The notes under the pieces were generated by a model. That model ran no database searches and was not told where the DNA came from. It saw nothing but the letters and a program-made list of their open reading frames with translations. Below are positions 1 through 9,032 of a DNA stretch of 64,000 nucleotides, one piece after another (position 1 is the first letter of the stretch; every line of letters begins with the position of its first letter). A program made the position numbers and the translations under genes. The DNA is from an uncultured Bryobacterales bacterium (lineage in GTDB: Bacteria; Acidobacteriota; Terriglobia; Bryobacterales; UBA6623), in assembly GCA_951813605.1 (NCBI GenBank), contig OX638379.1, positions 2,828,062-2,892,061 on the forward strand, in the 5' to 3' direction.

Positions 1-579
1 GTCCATCCCGTCGCGCTCGTAGGGGCCGACGATGCCGTAATTCACGACCAGTTGCTTCGCTCGGTTGCTGGCGTCGAACTCGACAGGCAGCGTCACGAGC
101 TGGAAAAGCACCGTTGCGGAAAACAGCAGGATCCCGAGGTACACCAATCCCGACAGGGAAAGAAACATGCCGATCATGATTGCCACGAAGCCGAAGTTGG
201 AGCCGATGCTCGCTGTCGGCACGAGAGCCGAGCGCAGCTGCAAGGGAGCGTAGGCGTTGGCATGCTGGATGGCATGTCCCGCTTCGTGGCACGCGACACC
301 GACGGCGGCAATCGAAGGCCGGTCGTGCACGTCCGGCGAAAGCGCCAGGCTGCGAGTCGCGGGGTTGTAATGATCAGACAGGAAGCCGTGGGCCCGTCCG
401 ACCTTGACGTGTTGCAGGCCCGCTTGGTCCAGCATCGTGCGAGCGGCTTGCGCTCCAGTCATCCGCGCGCGCACCTTTCCGTATTTCTTGAAGGCTCGCT
501 TGGTCCGGGAGCTCGCCCAAAGAGACAGTACGAGGCCCGGAATCATGAAGAGCAAGTAGACCGGATCGAAGAACAGCAT
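1..579 (-). CDS. Zinc metallopeptidase, YugP family (C-terminus cut by window edge)
   Basis: This is a membrane-bound neutral zinc metallopeptidase of the YugP type. The start at 579 gives MLFFDPVYLLFMIPGLVLSL, an N-terminal membrane segment. The zinc motif HEAGH lies at residues 98-102 (H98, E99, H102), followed by at least two hydrophobic segments. About 193 residues are visible and the family is usually 220-230, so only the last 30 or so are missing. A GAGGAGGT Shine-Dalgarno lies 13 nt upstream of the ATG, rather far, but there is no other in-frame start between them. The physiological substrate of this family is not settled. The assignment rests on the HEAGH motif together with the membrane topology. 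Confidence 0.88.
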   Translation of the reverse strand, partial: MLFFDPVYLLFMIPGLVLSLWASSRTKRAFKKYGKVRARMTGAQAARTMLDQAGLQHVKVGRAHGFLSDHYNPATRSLALSPDVHDRPSIAAVGVACHEAGHAIQHANAYAPLQLRSALVPTASIGSNFGFVAIMIGMFLSLSGLVYLGILLFSATVLFQLVTLPVEFDASNRAKQLVVNYGIVGPYERDGMD

Positions 580-593
580 CTGAGCGTTTTTTA

Positions 594-600
594 CCTCCTC
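594..600 (-). promoter_or_regulatory. Shine-Dalgarno of the YugP-type protease
   Basis: On the minus strand this reads GAGGAGG, followed by T, and a 13-nt spacer leads to the ATG at 579. The spacing is longer than usual, but no nearer in-frame start exists. Confidence 0.55.
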
Positions 601-668
601 GCAGAAAATTGCGACGAACTGCCTTTTAGTCTAGGCCAAGCCGGACCCGTGCCCGGCGCCCGGCTCGG

Positions 669-1090
669 TCAACCCAGGCGTGCCTCGGCCAAGGCGTCGC
701 TGACCGCAGCAACCAACTTCTCGAGCCGCCTCACCAACACGCCGCCATCTGCAAGTTCCGCCTCCTCGCTGATCCTCTCGCAGCGGAACCGCTCGGCACG
801 GGGGCTCGGCCGGGCAAGGCCTGGGAATCGGTCCGCGTGAGGCTGACGGTTTCGGCCGACATCGATGAGAATCTCCTAATCATGCATCAGAGGGAACGCG
901 GCGCTAAGGCGGCGGCCCCGGCCGAGGAGAGGCTTCCCGGAGCTTGTTGCGCATGGAAACCGACTATTGCTGCCGCAACCGCTGTCCCCCTCACTATGCG
1001 GAGCGCATGCACGCCCATCTCGGCGAACGGGACCAGCATCGCGGCCCACTCAGGGTCGCTCGTATAGGACCCTTCCCTCTCGCCGCGCAC
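669..1090 (-). pseudogene. Decayed HEPN-domain gene (toxin-like half of an MNT/HEPN pair)
   Basis: Read on the minus strand from the ATG at 1090, the first frame carries the HEPN-type signature GFHAQQA and stops at 887. A different frame then continues with AFPLMHD, matching the family's 'fP..HDL' block. An in-frame TAG stands where Leu is expected after HD. The frame then stays open to a TGA at 669, ending RLEKLVAAVSDALAEARLG. Length without the damage would be about 140 residues, normal for HEPN. At least one frameshift and one internal stop therefore separate the conserved blocks, so the gene is broken. The upstream MNT frame overlaps its start by 41 bp, which is the usual order for this toxin-antitoxin type. 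The family assignment is by motif only. Confidence 0.68.
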
Positions 1091-1391
1091 GTGCCAAGAC
1101 GCGATTCAGCGAGTCCCGCCAGCATGCAATCTCCGCTGCTGTGTAGGCGGTTGCGGCGCTGGGCACCTTGCGACCGGCCAGCGCCTGGCACGCCTGGACG
1201 CATTCGCGACGGAGGCTTCGAGTCTCACCGAATGGCTCGCACCGGAATTCCGCAAGATCCGAATCGGAGTCCGGGCGATGGTCGCCTATCGTCCGCGAGC
1301 CGAAGAGAATGATCGGCTCGGGACCGATGTTGTCGACGATGGCGCGAACCACGCTTTGCAACTCGGCACCTGTTCCCGAGCAGCGATGCAT
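1050..1391 (-). CDS. MNT-type nucleotidyltransferase domain protein, probably decaying
   Basis: The 113-residue frame holds the minimal nucleotidyltransferase motif LFGSRTIGDHRPDSDSDL (GSRxxGxxxxxSDxD), and it ends REGRVLYERP, a typical C-terminus for small MNT proteins. In HEPN/MNT modules this protein acts as the antitoxin by nucleotidylating or AMPylating the HEPN partner; that is family knowledge. The strand after SDxDL is AEFRC instead of a hydrophobic strand. The block where a third catalytic Asp is expected reads VPSAATAYTAAEI with no Asp. With its HEPN partner broken, the pair looks non-functional. The ATG at 1391 is the first start before the motif. A short but still active protein cannot be excluded. 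Confidence 0.55.
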   Translation of the reverse strand: MHRCSGTGAELQSVVRAIVDNIGPEPIILFGSRTIGDHRPDSDSDLAEFRCEPFGETRSLRRECVQACQALAGRKVPSAATAYTAAEIACWRDSLNRVLARARREGRVLYERP

Positions 1392-1642
1392 GTCACTGAC
1401 TGGACGACTGCGAGGATAGAGAGCAGTTCCACCACAGTGCCCGTCCGCACCTATGGCGACACCGCCGCTCGAAGTGGAGCGAGAATCGTCGCTGGCCGCC
1501 TCCCGGCTCGCTCGATGGCCGCACTTCCACGGAGTATCTTCTCCCCGTCGATTCGCTCCGGCGGGAGGCAACCCGGCCTCCGGACGGCTCGTCCGCAGGC
1601 GGTTGAGAAACGGCAGGAAACTTCGATTGAGCATTGCCGCAG

Positions 1643-2455
1643 CTAGGCAGCCGGCAACGCGCCCGAGGCGATTTTGCGGTACGCCGCCTGGACTGCTCTC
1701 ACTCGCGGCCCGCGATTCGCCGCGAAAGGCAGGAAGCCATGCGGGTCCGGCGGCTGCCGCACCCCTGTCGCCAAGATCCAGTCGCGTGTCCTGGGGATCG
1801 CGACGCCAGCGCTGACGGGAGAGAACAGCCATTTCACGGCCGGTCCGTACGCCGCAAGCTTCTCCATGATCGGCTGGATCTCGCCGTCAGGGAGCGAGCC
1901 GAACACCCGGAACCAAGCCTCGGGCGCGGCTTCGGCAATGGCTTGAATCAGGGGCGCCGAATCTACGTAGGCCAAGCTGTCGGCGCTGACAACCAAGTCC
2001 GCGATCACGAAGTCGTATGTCGCGCTCGAATGCGCCAGGTAGTCCTCGGCCTCGGCGACTTGAAGCCGGAGTCGCCCTTGGCGCTCGTAGTGGGCCACGA
2101 GAGGATGGAATTCTCGGGCCATCGTTGCCATGGCCGGATCCGCCTCCACGGCGGCCAAGGCGATCCCGGGAAACTGATGAAGCAGGCCGACGGCCCCGCA
2201 GCCTCCGCCGAACCCGAGCATCAACCCCTGCCCGTTCGGGTGACGCTGGCCCGCTAGCAGCCAAGCCAGCTGATAGCGGGTCTCGATCACCGGTCCCGGG
2301 CCCTGACCGATCGAGGAATCCACCGCGCTTGCGGGAGGCACGAGCAGCGAAGCGCCTTGCAGCACGCCGCCGATCGTGAACCGTCGCGAGTCTGCCGTGT
2401 CGACAACCCCTACAGGGCCGAACAGTCCTTCTCGCTCGAGCCTGACGGTGGGCAT
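1643..2455 (-). CDS. Spermidine-synthase-like (SAM-fold) protein, function unknown
   Basis: This 270-residue protein has a Rossmann methyltransferase-like core: GLMLGFGGGCGAVGLLHQFP resembles the SAM/dcSAM-binding loop and AAVEADPAM the following acidic strand end. The layout resembles polyamine aminopropyltransferases. The family's usual catalytic Asp pattern in the GGGDG loop is absent (GGGCG), so aminopropyl transfer is doubtful and a methyltransferase-type role is as likely. It starts 7 bp after the lptB stop and is probably co-transcribed with the LPS transport genes. Such proteins are often annotated only as 'spermidine synthase-like', so the substrate is unknown. Confidence 0.6.
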   Translation of the reverse strand: MPTVRLEREGLFGPVGVVDTADSRRFTIGGVLQGASLLVPPASAVDSSIGQGPGPVIETRYQLAWLLAGQRHPNGQGLMLGFGGGCGAVGLLHQFPGIALAAVEADPAMATMAREFHPLVAHYERQGRLRLQVAEAEDYLAHSSATYDFVIADLVVSADSLAYVDSAPLIQAIAEAAPEAWFRVFGSLPDGEIQPIMEKLAAYGPAVKWLFSPVSAGVAIPRTRDWILATGVRQPPDPHGFLPFAANRGPRVRAVQAAYRKIASGALPAA

Positions 2456-2462
2456 GTCCCTC

Positions 2463-3212
2463 TCAGCTCCCGTTCCGCGACGGCGAGGGCAGGTCGAAAT
2501 GCTCGCCTAGGTAGACGCGGCGCACCTCCGGATCGACCTCGAGCTCGGACGGCCTTCCCGACCGGAAAATGGCGCCGTTGTGAATGATGGAGGCGCGGTC
2601 GGTCACGCTCAGCGTTTCCCGCACGTTGTGGTCCGTGATGACGATTCCGATCCCCTCCCCGCGGAGCCGCGAGAGGATTCCCTGCAATTCGATCACCTGC
2701 TTCGGATCGATCCCGGAAAACGGCTCGTCCAGCAGCAGGAAGCTCGGCGACAGGACCAGCGAGCGCGCGATCTCCACGCGCCTGCGCTCGCCGCCCGAAA
2801 GCTGGTATCCACGATTGTGGCGCACCGTGTCGAGCCCGAATTGTGCGATCAGGTCGTCGAGGCGCTCCCGTCGCTCCGCACGGACCAAGGGAAGGGTCTG
2901 CAGGATGGCCAGAATATTCTCGTCGACCGTTAGCCTGCGGAAGACGGAAGCTTCCTGTGGAAGATAGCTGATTCCGAGCCTTGCACGCTGGTACATCGGC
3001 ATTTCGGTGATATCGGTGTCGTCGATGAAGACCCTGCCGTCATCCGGGCTGACCAGCCCCACGATCATGTTGAACGAGGTTGTCTTGCCCGCGCCATTGG
3101 GCCCGAGCAATCCGATGATCTCCCCCTTGCGGACGGCCAGGGTGAAATCGCGGACTACCTGCCGTCCCCTGTAGCTCTTCGAAAGCCGCTCTGCGCGCAA
3201 AGATTCCATCAC
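2463..3212 (-). CDS. lptB: LPS export ABC transporter ATPase LptB
   Basis: This is the cytoplasmic ATPase that powers extraction of lipopolysaccharide from the inner membrane by LptFG for transfer along LptC-LptA-LptD. All ABC motifs are present: Walker [10 protein letters not shown] at 37-45, the Q-loop in [15 protein letters not shown], signature [15 protein letters not shown], Walker [14 protein letters not shown] and the H-loop in [10 protein letters not shown]. The length of 249 residues fits LptB (about 240). The frame opens GTG-ATG, so the start may be 3212 or 3209. It lies 30 bp after the fused lptC-lptA gene, the conserved neighbourhood of this family. LptF and LptG are not in the window. 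Confidence 0.95.
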   Translation of the reverse strand: MMESLRAERLSKSYRGRQVVRDFTLAVRKGEIIGLLGPNGAGKTTSFNMIVGLVSPDDGRVFIDDTDITEMPMYQRARLGISYLPQEASVFRRLTVDENILAILQTLPLVRAERRERLDDLIAQFGLDTVRHNRGYQLSGGERRRVEIARSLVLSPSFLLLDEPFSGIDPKQVIELQGILSRLRGEGIGIVITDHNVRETLSVTDRASIIHNGAIFRSGRPSELEVDPEVRRVYLGEHFDLPSPSRNGS

Positions 3213-3242
3213 GCGGGCTAGGCCGGGAATCGGCGGCCGGTC

Positions 3243-5465
3243 CTATCGGGACGCGGGGCGATAGCTGTATGCGCGTTCCCCGCCATGGCCCAAGACTTGC
3301 AGACTATCACCGGCGACGCGATAGGTCAAACTGCCGCCCTCGGACCGGGTCCCGTCCGGCGCTTCAATGCGCGCTGGCCCGCCCGTCAGCACGATCTCCG
3401 AATCGGCCAGTCCGAACTCGGCCCGGTCACCGAATCCCCTGAGTCCAGTTCCGTCCGCCTGCTGGGCAATTCGCACCGAACCGGCTGCCACGGCACGCCG
3501 CGCTCCCCCGGCGCTGTCGGCCCCCATGCGGGTCTGCAGGGTGTCCGACAAAACGCGCATTCCCGCTCTCCGGAAATCCACCGCCCCGTCGAATCGAGCG
3601 ATACCCGCCTCTTCCTGGTAATGCATTTCCTCGGATCGGACGCTAGCGACCGGACTCTGGCCGGATTCGTCGCCGTCGCCGTCGACCCACATGGCGGAGA
3701 CACTGCCGCTGGCGGCGAGGCGCCGGTCCGCATGGTGGACCGTGATCAGGTCGGCGTCGATGCGGTTGGGACCTTGCCATAGGCGCGCTGCTTTCCGGTA
3801 CTCAATAGTCTGCCGTTCGGGGTCTGATATCAGAGTGCCCGCGGCGAGGTAGACAGGCTGCTGGCTGGCAAACAGCCCGGCAGGCATTGCCTCGCTGGCG
3901 TCCCCTCCCTCCGGGACCAGGGACCCTGCAACCTCGCCCACCGCCTCGAGCCTTCCGCTCACGCGATCCAAGACGATTCGCTTGGCGGCCACTGCGCTGC
4001 CGGCCCCCGCAACCGAGGCATCGCCATCCAGCTCCAGGATCCCTCCATCGGGGTCAAAGCGCGCCGCCGCGGCCCGCCCGCTCCTCTGCTCTTCCTCGAA
4101 GCGGAAGGCTCCTGCCTGGCGAAGCCCGGCGATTTCGGAAGTCTCCGGATCGAATTCAGCTTCCAGTTCCGCGCTCCAGGTGCGTAGCTCGGTCGAGCCG
4201 GGGTCTCCGGCAACCTGTACTAATCTGGTGCCGCCGGATGCGGACAAGCGCTCGATCCTGCTGCCACCGCTGTAGTCCAAGCGGATGCGACCCGCCTCCA
4301 GCATTCGCGAAGGACCTGCCCCGGCAGTCGCCGACTGTCGCAAGGTGCCGCGATCCAGAGTTTCGACTTGCTCGATTCCGGACGATTCCCGCCCCATCCG
4401 GAGCACGAGCGCTTCGGATTCGATGGAGTTTTGCCAGCCGCCCGCGCTGAGATCCATCTGGGCTCGAGCCGCCCCGCGCGCCTCGACATGGCGCAGGAAG
4501 CTCTTGCCCGGTTGCGGGCCCGCCTGGTAGCGCAGCGCGACAGTCTTGCCCCGGATATCAAGCTGCTGCTCCTTGCCAACCGACTCGAACAGAGCTCCGC
4601 CCCGTCCGCGCACTTCCAGCAGCTCGCCTTCGTGTCCGAAGTCCGACTCCAATTCGGGAGCGGAAAAGCGGGATTCGCGGTGCGCGCCGACCTCGCCTCC
4701 GCGGGCGACGGCACATTGGACCTGGCGCATGCGTCGCTGTTGCAAGCCGATCACGGCTTCGTCGCATTCCAGCCATTGAGGTCCCTGCTCGATCCTTGCC
4801 CCGCCTGCCAGCTCGATGCGTGACCCGGCTTCCAGGTAGCGCAGCCCGCCCGCCTGGATCGTCGCAGGCGGCCTGTCCTCGCCGTTGCCGAAGCGTTCCA
4901 TCGAGACGTCGGACAGCATCTGCAGCGTAGCCGAGCCGGCGTCGTAATCCGCTCCCATCGAACTGCCCTCTCCATCGTGGAAGTCGTAGCGGACCATCCG
5001 CTCGGTGCGCGCGCTGTTCTCCGCGGGACGAAAGGTGACGCCCGAGGTAGTGACGACGACCGGCTGACCACTTTCCCCTTGCGCCGGGACCCCCAAGCTG
5101 ATGACTGTCTTGCCATCGCTGTACAAATCGCCACCGGCGAGCATCCGCATCGCTGCGCTGTCGACACGGTCGAATGTTCCGGTGTCGTCGTGGAAAATCT
5201 TCAGGGTCACCCCCCGGAGATCGGTCCCGAGTCCGTCGGAGTCCTGCGCAAAGTCGTCCGCGCTGACTTCAATGTGGGTGGAGTCTCCAGTCGTCTGTGT
5301 CCAGCGCCAGCTTCGCGACTGGGCGGCTATGTCGTCCGGCAGTACCGGCAGGAGGCTCGGCGCGATTGCTGGCCCGGCCTTGGTGGAGCCCAGGTAATCA
5401 CGGACGACAATGGCCACGAGCGCCAAGGCTGCCGCCAGCAAGAGGGATCGCAGCGATTTCCGCAA
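3243..5465 (-). CDS. LptC-LptA (OstA) fusion-type LPS transport protein
   Basis: This is a 740-residue envelope protein with one N-terminal membrane anchor, RSLLLAAALALVAIVVRDYL. Roughly residues 40-200 look like the LptC beta-jellyroll region (WRWTQTTGDSTHIEVSADDF). Repeated OstA/LptA-like beta-strand units follow to the end, with patterns such as ARLWQGPNRIDADLITVHH and ASGSVSAMWVD (the N-x-I-x-A/G, 'tAsG.V' style). Canonical LptC is about 190 residues and LptA about 180, so this gene covers both with extra repeats. It is expected to bridge LPS across the periplasm. It begins 14 bp after the PQQ dehydrogenase stop and is followed by lptB. Domain borders are approximate because beta-jellyroll repeats diverge quickly. 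Confidence 0.82.
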   Translation of the reverse strand: MRKSLRSLLLAAALALVAIVVRDYLGSTKAGPAIAPSLLPVLPDDIAAQSRSWRWTQTTGDSTHIEVSADDFAQDSDGLGTDLRGVTLKIFHDDTGTFDRVDSAAMRMLAGGDLYSDGKTVISLGVPAQGESGQPVVVTTSGVTFRPAENSARTERMVRYDFHDGEGSSMGADYDAGSATLQMLSDVSMERFGNGEDRPPATIQAGGLRYLEAGSRIELAGGARIEQGPQWLECDEAVIGLQQRRMRQVQCAVARGGEVGAHRESRFSAPELESDFGHEGELLEVRGRGGALFESVGKEQQLDIRGKTVALRYQAGPQPGKSFLRHVEARGAARAQMDLSAGGWQNSIESEALVLRMGRESSGIEQVETLDRGTLRQSATAGAGPSRMLEAGRIRLDYSGGSRIERLSASGGTRLVQVAGDPGSTELRTWSAELEAEFDPETSEIAGLRQAGAFRFEEEQRSGRAAAARFDPDGGILELDGDASVAGAGSAVAAKRIVLDRVSGRLEAVGEVAGSLVPEGGDASEAMPAGLFASQQPVYLAAGTLISDPERQTIEYRKAARLWQGPNRIDADLITVHHADRRLAASGSVSAMWVDGDGDESGQSPVASVRSEEMHYQEEAGIARFDGAVDFRRAGMRVLSDTLQTRMGADSAGGARRAVAAGSVRIAQQADGTGLRGFGDRAEFGLADSEIVLTGGPARIEAPDGTRSEGGSLTYRVAGDSLQVLGHGGERAYSYRPASR

Positions 5466-5479
5466 GCGATTCGATGATA

Positions 5480-7612
5480 TCAGGGGCTTTGCGAGGCCGC
5501 ATCGGTCGGCAGGGCGAACGCGACGTAGCTGCTGCCCGACTCGCCGCCGGTCTTCCCGCCGCCAGCGGCAATCACGACGAACTGGCGCCCGTCGGCCTGG
5601 TATACAGCGGGCGTAGCGTTCCCTCCGGCCGGCAGGGTCGTTTCCCAGAGCAGCTCGCCCGTCGCCTTGTCGAAGGCTCGGAACTTCTTATCGCGCGAAG
5701 TCGCCCCGATGAAGAGCAGGCCGCTGGCCGTGACCACCGGACCGCCGTAGTTCTCGGTTCCCGTCACAGGGACCCCTTGAGCAGTCAGTTCCGGAAACTC
5801 GCCCAGCCGCACGGTCCAATCGATCTCCCCGGAGTCGAGATTCACCGCATTGAGGGTGCCCCACGGGGGCAGAATGGCAGGGTATCCGTCGGGATCGAGA
5901 AACCTGTTGTACCCGTCATGGGTGTACGGAACACCCGTGGAGCTCGGGGAAGTCCCCACCTCCACGGTCTCTCCCGCTTCGCCCTGGAGCACGAATCTCG
6001 CAATTGCCCCTGCGGCTGCGTCGCTCAGGTGGGGGAACGCCGGCATCCGCTCGGATCCGCCGCGAACGATCCGCAGGAATTCTCCCCGGCTCAATCCCAG
6101 TCCCTCGAGAGCAGGGAAAGCCGGCGGGGCGCCGCCGAGGTCGTCCAGGTGGCACGCGGCGCAGTTTTGCTGGTACAGCCGCTTGCCGTTGACCATCCCT
6201 CGCAACTCGGCTTGCTCGACCAGCCGGTGAATCCAGGCCATTTCATTGACGTTCACGTAGAGCAGGCCGCTCTCGGGATCGAAGGCCTGGCCGCCCCACT
6301 CGGCCCCTCCGTCGAAACCCGGAAAGACCACGGTCCCTTGCAAGCTCATCGGGGTGAACATCCCGTCGCTTCGCACCTGGCGGAACCGCTTGAGCACCGC
6401 CTCGCGCGCCTCCGGAGTCCGGTTGGTGAGATCGGCTTCGGTCAGGCGCTGCCGTCCTAGGGGCGGCGGCGCGACAGGCACCAGCTGGCTCTCCGCCAAT
6501 TGCTCGCCGGGCACGTCCGACTCCGCTACCTTCATCTCGCGCAGCGGGAAGAGCGATTCGCCGGTCGCGCGATCGAATACGTAGACATAACTCATCTTGG
6601 TCGAGACCGAGACCGCGTCAATGAGGCGCCCGTCCCGCATCGCGGTCACCAGCACCGGCGGCGTGGGAAGGTCCATGTCCCAGACGTCGTGCCGCACCAA
6701 CTGGCGATGCCAGACGAGCTCGCCGGTCTCGGCGCGCAGGCAAAGCAGCGAGTTGGCGTAGAGGTTGTCGCCCGGCCGGTTGCCGCCCCAGAAGTCGAAT
6801 GCCGCCGAGCCCGTGCCGGCGTAGACCAAGCCCCGCTCCATATCGACCGCCATGCCGGCCCAGGAATTTGCCCCGCCGAGTCTTTTCCAGCCGTCTTCCG
6901 GCCAGGTCTCGTACCCGGGCTCGCCCGGGTGCGGGATCGTGTGGAAGGTCCAGCGCAAAGCTCCAGTAGCGGCATCGAAGGCTCGAATGTAGCCCGGGGC
7001 GCTGGGCAAGGACTCGCTGACCACGCTTCCCACGACGAGGAAATCCCTGTAGACGACGCCCGGGGTTCTCAGGCTGACCGAGAGTTCCATGGCCCGTTCC
7101 GGGAGGTTTCTCCGCAAGTCGATCGCTCCGCCGTCTCCAAACTCGGATATCGTCTCTCCAGTCCGTGCGTCCAGCGCGTAGAGCAGGTGCCGAACGGAGG
7201 CGTAGATCCGCGAATCTTGTCCCTTGCGCCAATGCATGAAGCCCCGGTGCGCGGAACGGCTGTTGTACGGCACGCCGTCGATCTCTAGCCTGCGCGTCCA
7301 GACTTCCTCCCCCGACGCTGCGTTTAGCGCGAACACGAGTCCGCTGGGGCTCCAGCCGTAGAGCAATCCGTCAACGACCAATGGATTGCATTGGATCTGC
7401 GAGCCCCGCGACTCGTCCCCGGTCGTGTAGCGCCACGCGGCCTCGAGATCGGACACATTGCCCGGATGGATTTGCGTCAGCCGCGAGTAGCGCAGCTGTT
7501 CGGGCCCTCCGCCGTAGGTCTCCCAGCCTTCGTACCCGCTGGCCGGCTGTCTGCGCACGTCGCCGCAGCCCGCCAATATGAGGCAGGCCGCCGCAAGGAT
7601 TTCCCAACGCAT
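5480..7612 (-). CDS. PQQ-dependent dehydrogenase (quinoprotein) with embedded cytochrome c domain, lipoprotein
   Basis: This is a periplasmic alcohol/sugar-type quinoprotein dehydrogenase. The start at 7612 gives MRWEILAAACLILAGC, a lipoprotein signal with a perfect LAGC lipobox (C16), so longer upstream frames are rejected. The body is a PQQ-type beta-propeller with repeated blades such as ALDARTGETISEF, AFDAATGALRWTF and AFDKATGELLWET. A heme c motif CAACH at residues 484-488 is inserted before the last blades. At 710 residues it has the usual length for the single-heme 'pyrroloquinoline quinone-dependent dehydrogenase' group. Electrons probably pass from PQQ to the heme and on to a membrane chain. 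No pqq biosynthesis genes are visible. The substrate cannot be read from sequence. A TAGAAT box lies 8 nt before the ATG. Confidence 0.9.
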   Translation of the reverse strand: MRWEILAAACLILAGCGDVRRQPASGYEGWETYGGGPEQLRYSRLTQIHPGNVSDLEAAWRYTTGDESRGSQIQCNPLVVDGLLYGWSPSGLVFALNAASGEEVWTRRLEIDGVPYNSRSAHRGFMHWRKGQDSRIYASVRHLLYALDARTGETISEFGDGGAIDLRRNLPERAMELSVSLRTPGVVYRDFLVVGSVVSESLPSAPGYIRAFDAATGALRWTFHTIPHPGEPGYETWPEDGWKRLGGANSWAGMAVDMERGLVYAGTGSAAFDFWGGNRPGDNLYANSLLCLRAETGELVWHRQLVRHDVWDMDLPTPPVLVTAMRDGRLIDAVSVSTKMSYVYVFDRATGESLFPLREMKVAESDVPGEQLAESQLVPVAPPPLGRQRLTEADLTNRTPEAREAVLKRFRQVRSDGMFTPMSLQGTVVFPGFDGGAEWGGQAFDPESGLLYVNVNEMAWIHRLVEQAELRGMVNGKRLYQQNCAACHLDDLGGAPPAFPALEGLGLSRGEFLRIVRGGSERMPAFPHLSDAAAGAIARFVLQGEAGETVEVGTSPSSTGVPYTHDGYNRFLDPDGYPAILPPWGTLNAVNLDSGEIDWTVRLGEFPELTAQGVPVTGTENYGGPVVTASGLLFIGATSRDKKFRAFDKATGELLWETTLPAGGNATPAVYQADGRQFVVIAAGGGKTGGESGSSYVAFALPTDAASQSP

Positions 7613-7991
7613 AGTCGGCCATTCTATCGCCACCGGCCAGGGCCGGGGTTCGACACCAGCCCCCCTGCATGTCCCCGGGGCGGATGGCTGTGGCGGAAGG
7701 GTGAAACCGCACTCTTGGAAGCGTTCTTGGGCGCTAGCGAGACTCGTCCGCTGCTTGAGCGCAGCCTGTTGAGGCATGAGGCGACAGCCGGTGGCGTCCT
7801 TGTCTTGGTCTTCGCCGAAGTGCGCAGCTATTGCCATGCCATCCCAATAAGCTAGCCTCGCCCGGTGCCGGGACAAAATGCCCGAGTTCGTGTCAGGCCG
7901 GCAGTGCGTGTTGCCAAGCGAGCACTGACCCGGCGACGCGCCAGTGCTTCCCCTCGGACAGCTGTCCTGATGCCAGCCAGGAACGGTCAGC
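7613..7991. other. Intergenic region, no gene recognised
   Basis: This is the 379 bp between the PQQ dehydrogenase start and the BON-protein stop. It holds only the putative -10 box at 7621-7626. No conserved reading frame, tRNA or strong terminator was recognised. Confidence 0.5.
7621..7626 (-). promoter_or_regulatory. Putative -10 element of the PQQ dehydrogenase
   Basis: The minus strand reads TAGAAT, with 8 nt between it and the ATG at 7612. No convincing -35 is seen. The spacing implies a transcript starting about 2 nt before the ATG. Confidence 0.45.
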
Positions 7992-8510
7992 CTATTCGCG
8001 ATTCTCCACCTGGAGATTGTTCACCACCGAAAACACGCCAGCCGTGCCGTTCGCCTGCAGGGCTGCCATGTCCCTCTCCACAGGGTCGCGTACCACGCCC
8101 TCGAGGGTCACGTCACCGTTTCTCACAATGATGTGGATCGGAGGCACAGACTGAATCGCGTATCGGCTGAGCACCGGATGGTAGTAGATCGCGCGATAGA
8201 CAGCAGTGCGGATTCGGTCGTCGTTGGACGAGACTGGAAGCACCTCGATCTCGTTGACTACGTCCGCAACGCCTTCGACTCCCTTGACGGCCCGCTCCGC
8301 TCCGCTCCGCAGGGTCGGCCGAGTGACCTGGCCCCCGAGTGTCACCGCTGCTCCATCGATTTTGTACGTGAGGTTGTCGAACACGCTGTAGTAGGGCAGC
8401 ATGACCAGTTCGTGGCGAACTTGCCGTGCGATTCGCTCCGCGTCGGCTGCCCAGACACTTGTGGTCAGCATGGCCGCTAGAGCAAGAAGTTTGACGAGAC
8501 TTGACTGCAT
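7992..8510 (-). CDS. Exported BON-domain protein
   Basis: This is a 172-residue periplasmic protein. The start at 8510 gives a Sec signal peptide, MQSSLVKLLALAAMLTTSVWA, cleaved near AWA-AD, and a GGAGGA Shine-Dalgarno 5-7 nt upstream supports it. Two BON repeats follow, one around AAVTLGGQVTRPTLRSGAER and one around GDVTLEGVVRDPVERDMAAL, each ending in a GV..V.N.I/L pattern (VEGVADVVNEIEVL and TAGVFSVVNNLQVE). BON domains bind phospholipid or envelope surfaces, as in OsmY, DolP and BON-containing porins. The role is probably envelope maintenance. It stands alone, with gene-free stretches on both sides. Confidence 0.85.
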   Translation of the reverse strand: MQSSLVKLLALAAMLTTSVWAADAERIARQVRHELVMLPYYSVFDNLTYKIDGAAVTLGGQVTRPTLRSGAERAVKGVEGVADVVNEIEVLPVSSNDDRIRTAVYRAIYYHPVLSRYAIQSVPPIHIIVRNGDVTLEGVVRDPVERDMAALQANGTAGVFSVVNNLQVENRE

Positions 8511-9032
8511 GATTTCCTCCGTCTTAGTCAGGTGAATTGCTGAATCAGACGATGCACGCCAATCTACGGTTACCATGGCCCGCTCGGAGCCTTGGCGCAG
8601 TGCGAGGTAGCCTGCAGGAGCCGCCGCCACCGACCTCGCATCCTCAAGTGCCCCGGCCGCGGAGCGAATTGAAGGACGCTGTGGGAGGGCTCTTCGAAGC
8701 GGGACTGCGATTTCTGGAAGCGTTCGCCCCGCCGGCGGCAATGCCGTTCTCTGTGCCCGTGGCGCGGCAAGCCCCTGGCGAGCGACGAGAGAACTCCGGG
8801 CAATGCGCGTTTTCCAGCCTGGTGAAAACGGATCCCGAGACCAACAGTCGCGTAGTGGCGATTCCCTTGCCCGAAGGCGTGGGCGCAGCGCGCATCGAGC
8901 AAGCCGTCGGGGGGCTCTTGCGAAAGCTCGCCAGGGAGATCTGAGCAGCGAGCCGAGGCATCCGTCAAGGGCGGCCGCGCGGAGCCTTGACGCCGCTCCG
9001 CGGAGGGAAGCCGGTGGTATCGTAATGCGTTC
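8511..9032. other. Intergenic region with a possible gene remnant
   Basis: About 520 bp separate the BON gene from the dehydratase. A plus-strand frame ending at the TGA at 8944 has a protein-like tail (SRVVAIPLPEGVGAARIEQ) but no recognisable start, ribosome site or family. It may be the end of a decayed gene. TATCGT at 9018-9023, 9 nt before the next ATG, could be a -10 element. Nothing else is supported. Confidence 0.35.

Noticed and set aside
7613-7876. Extended N-terminus of the PQQ dehydrogenase frame
   Set aside because: A lipoprotein signal with a perfect LAGC lipobox starts at 7612; the upstream extension has no signal or homology.
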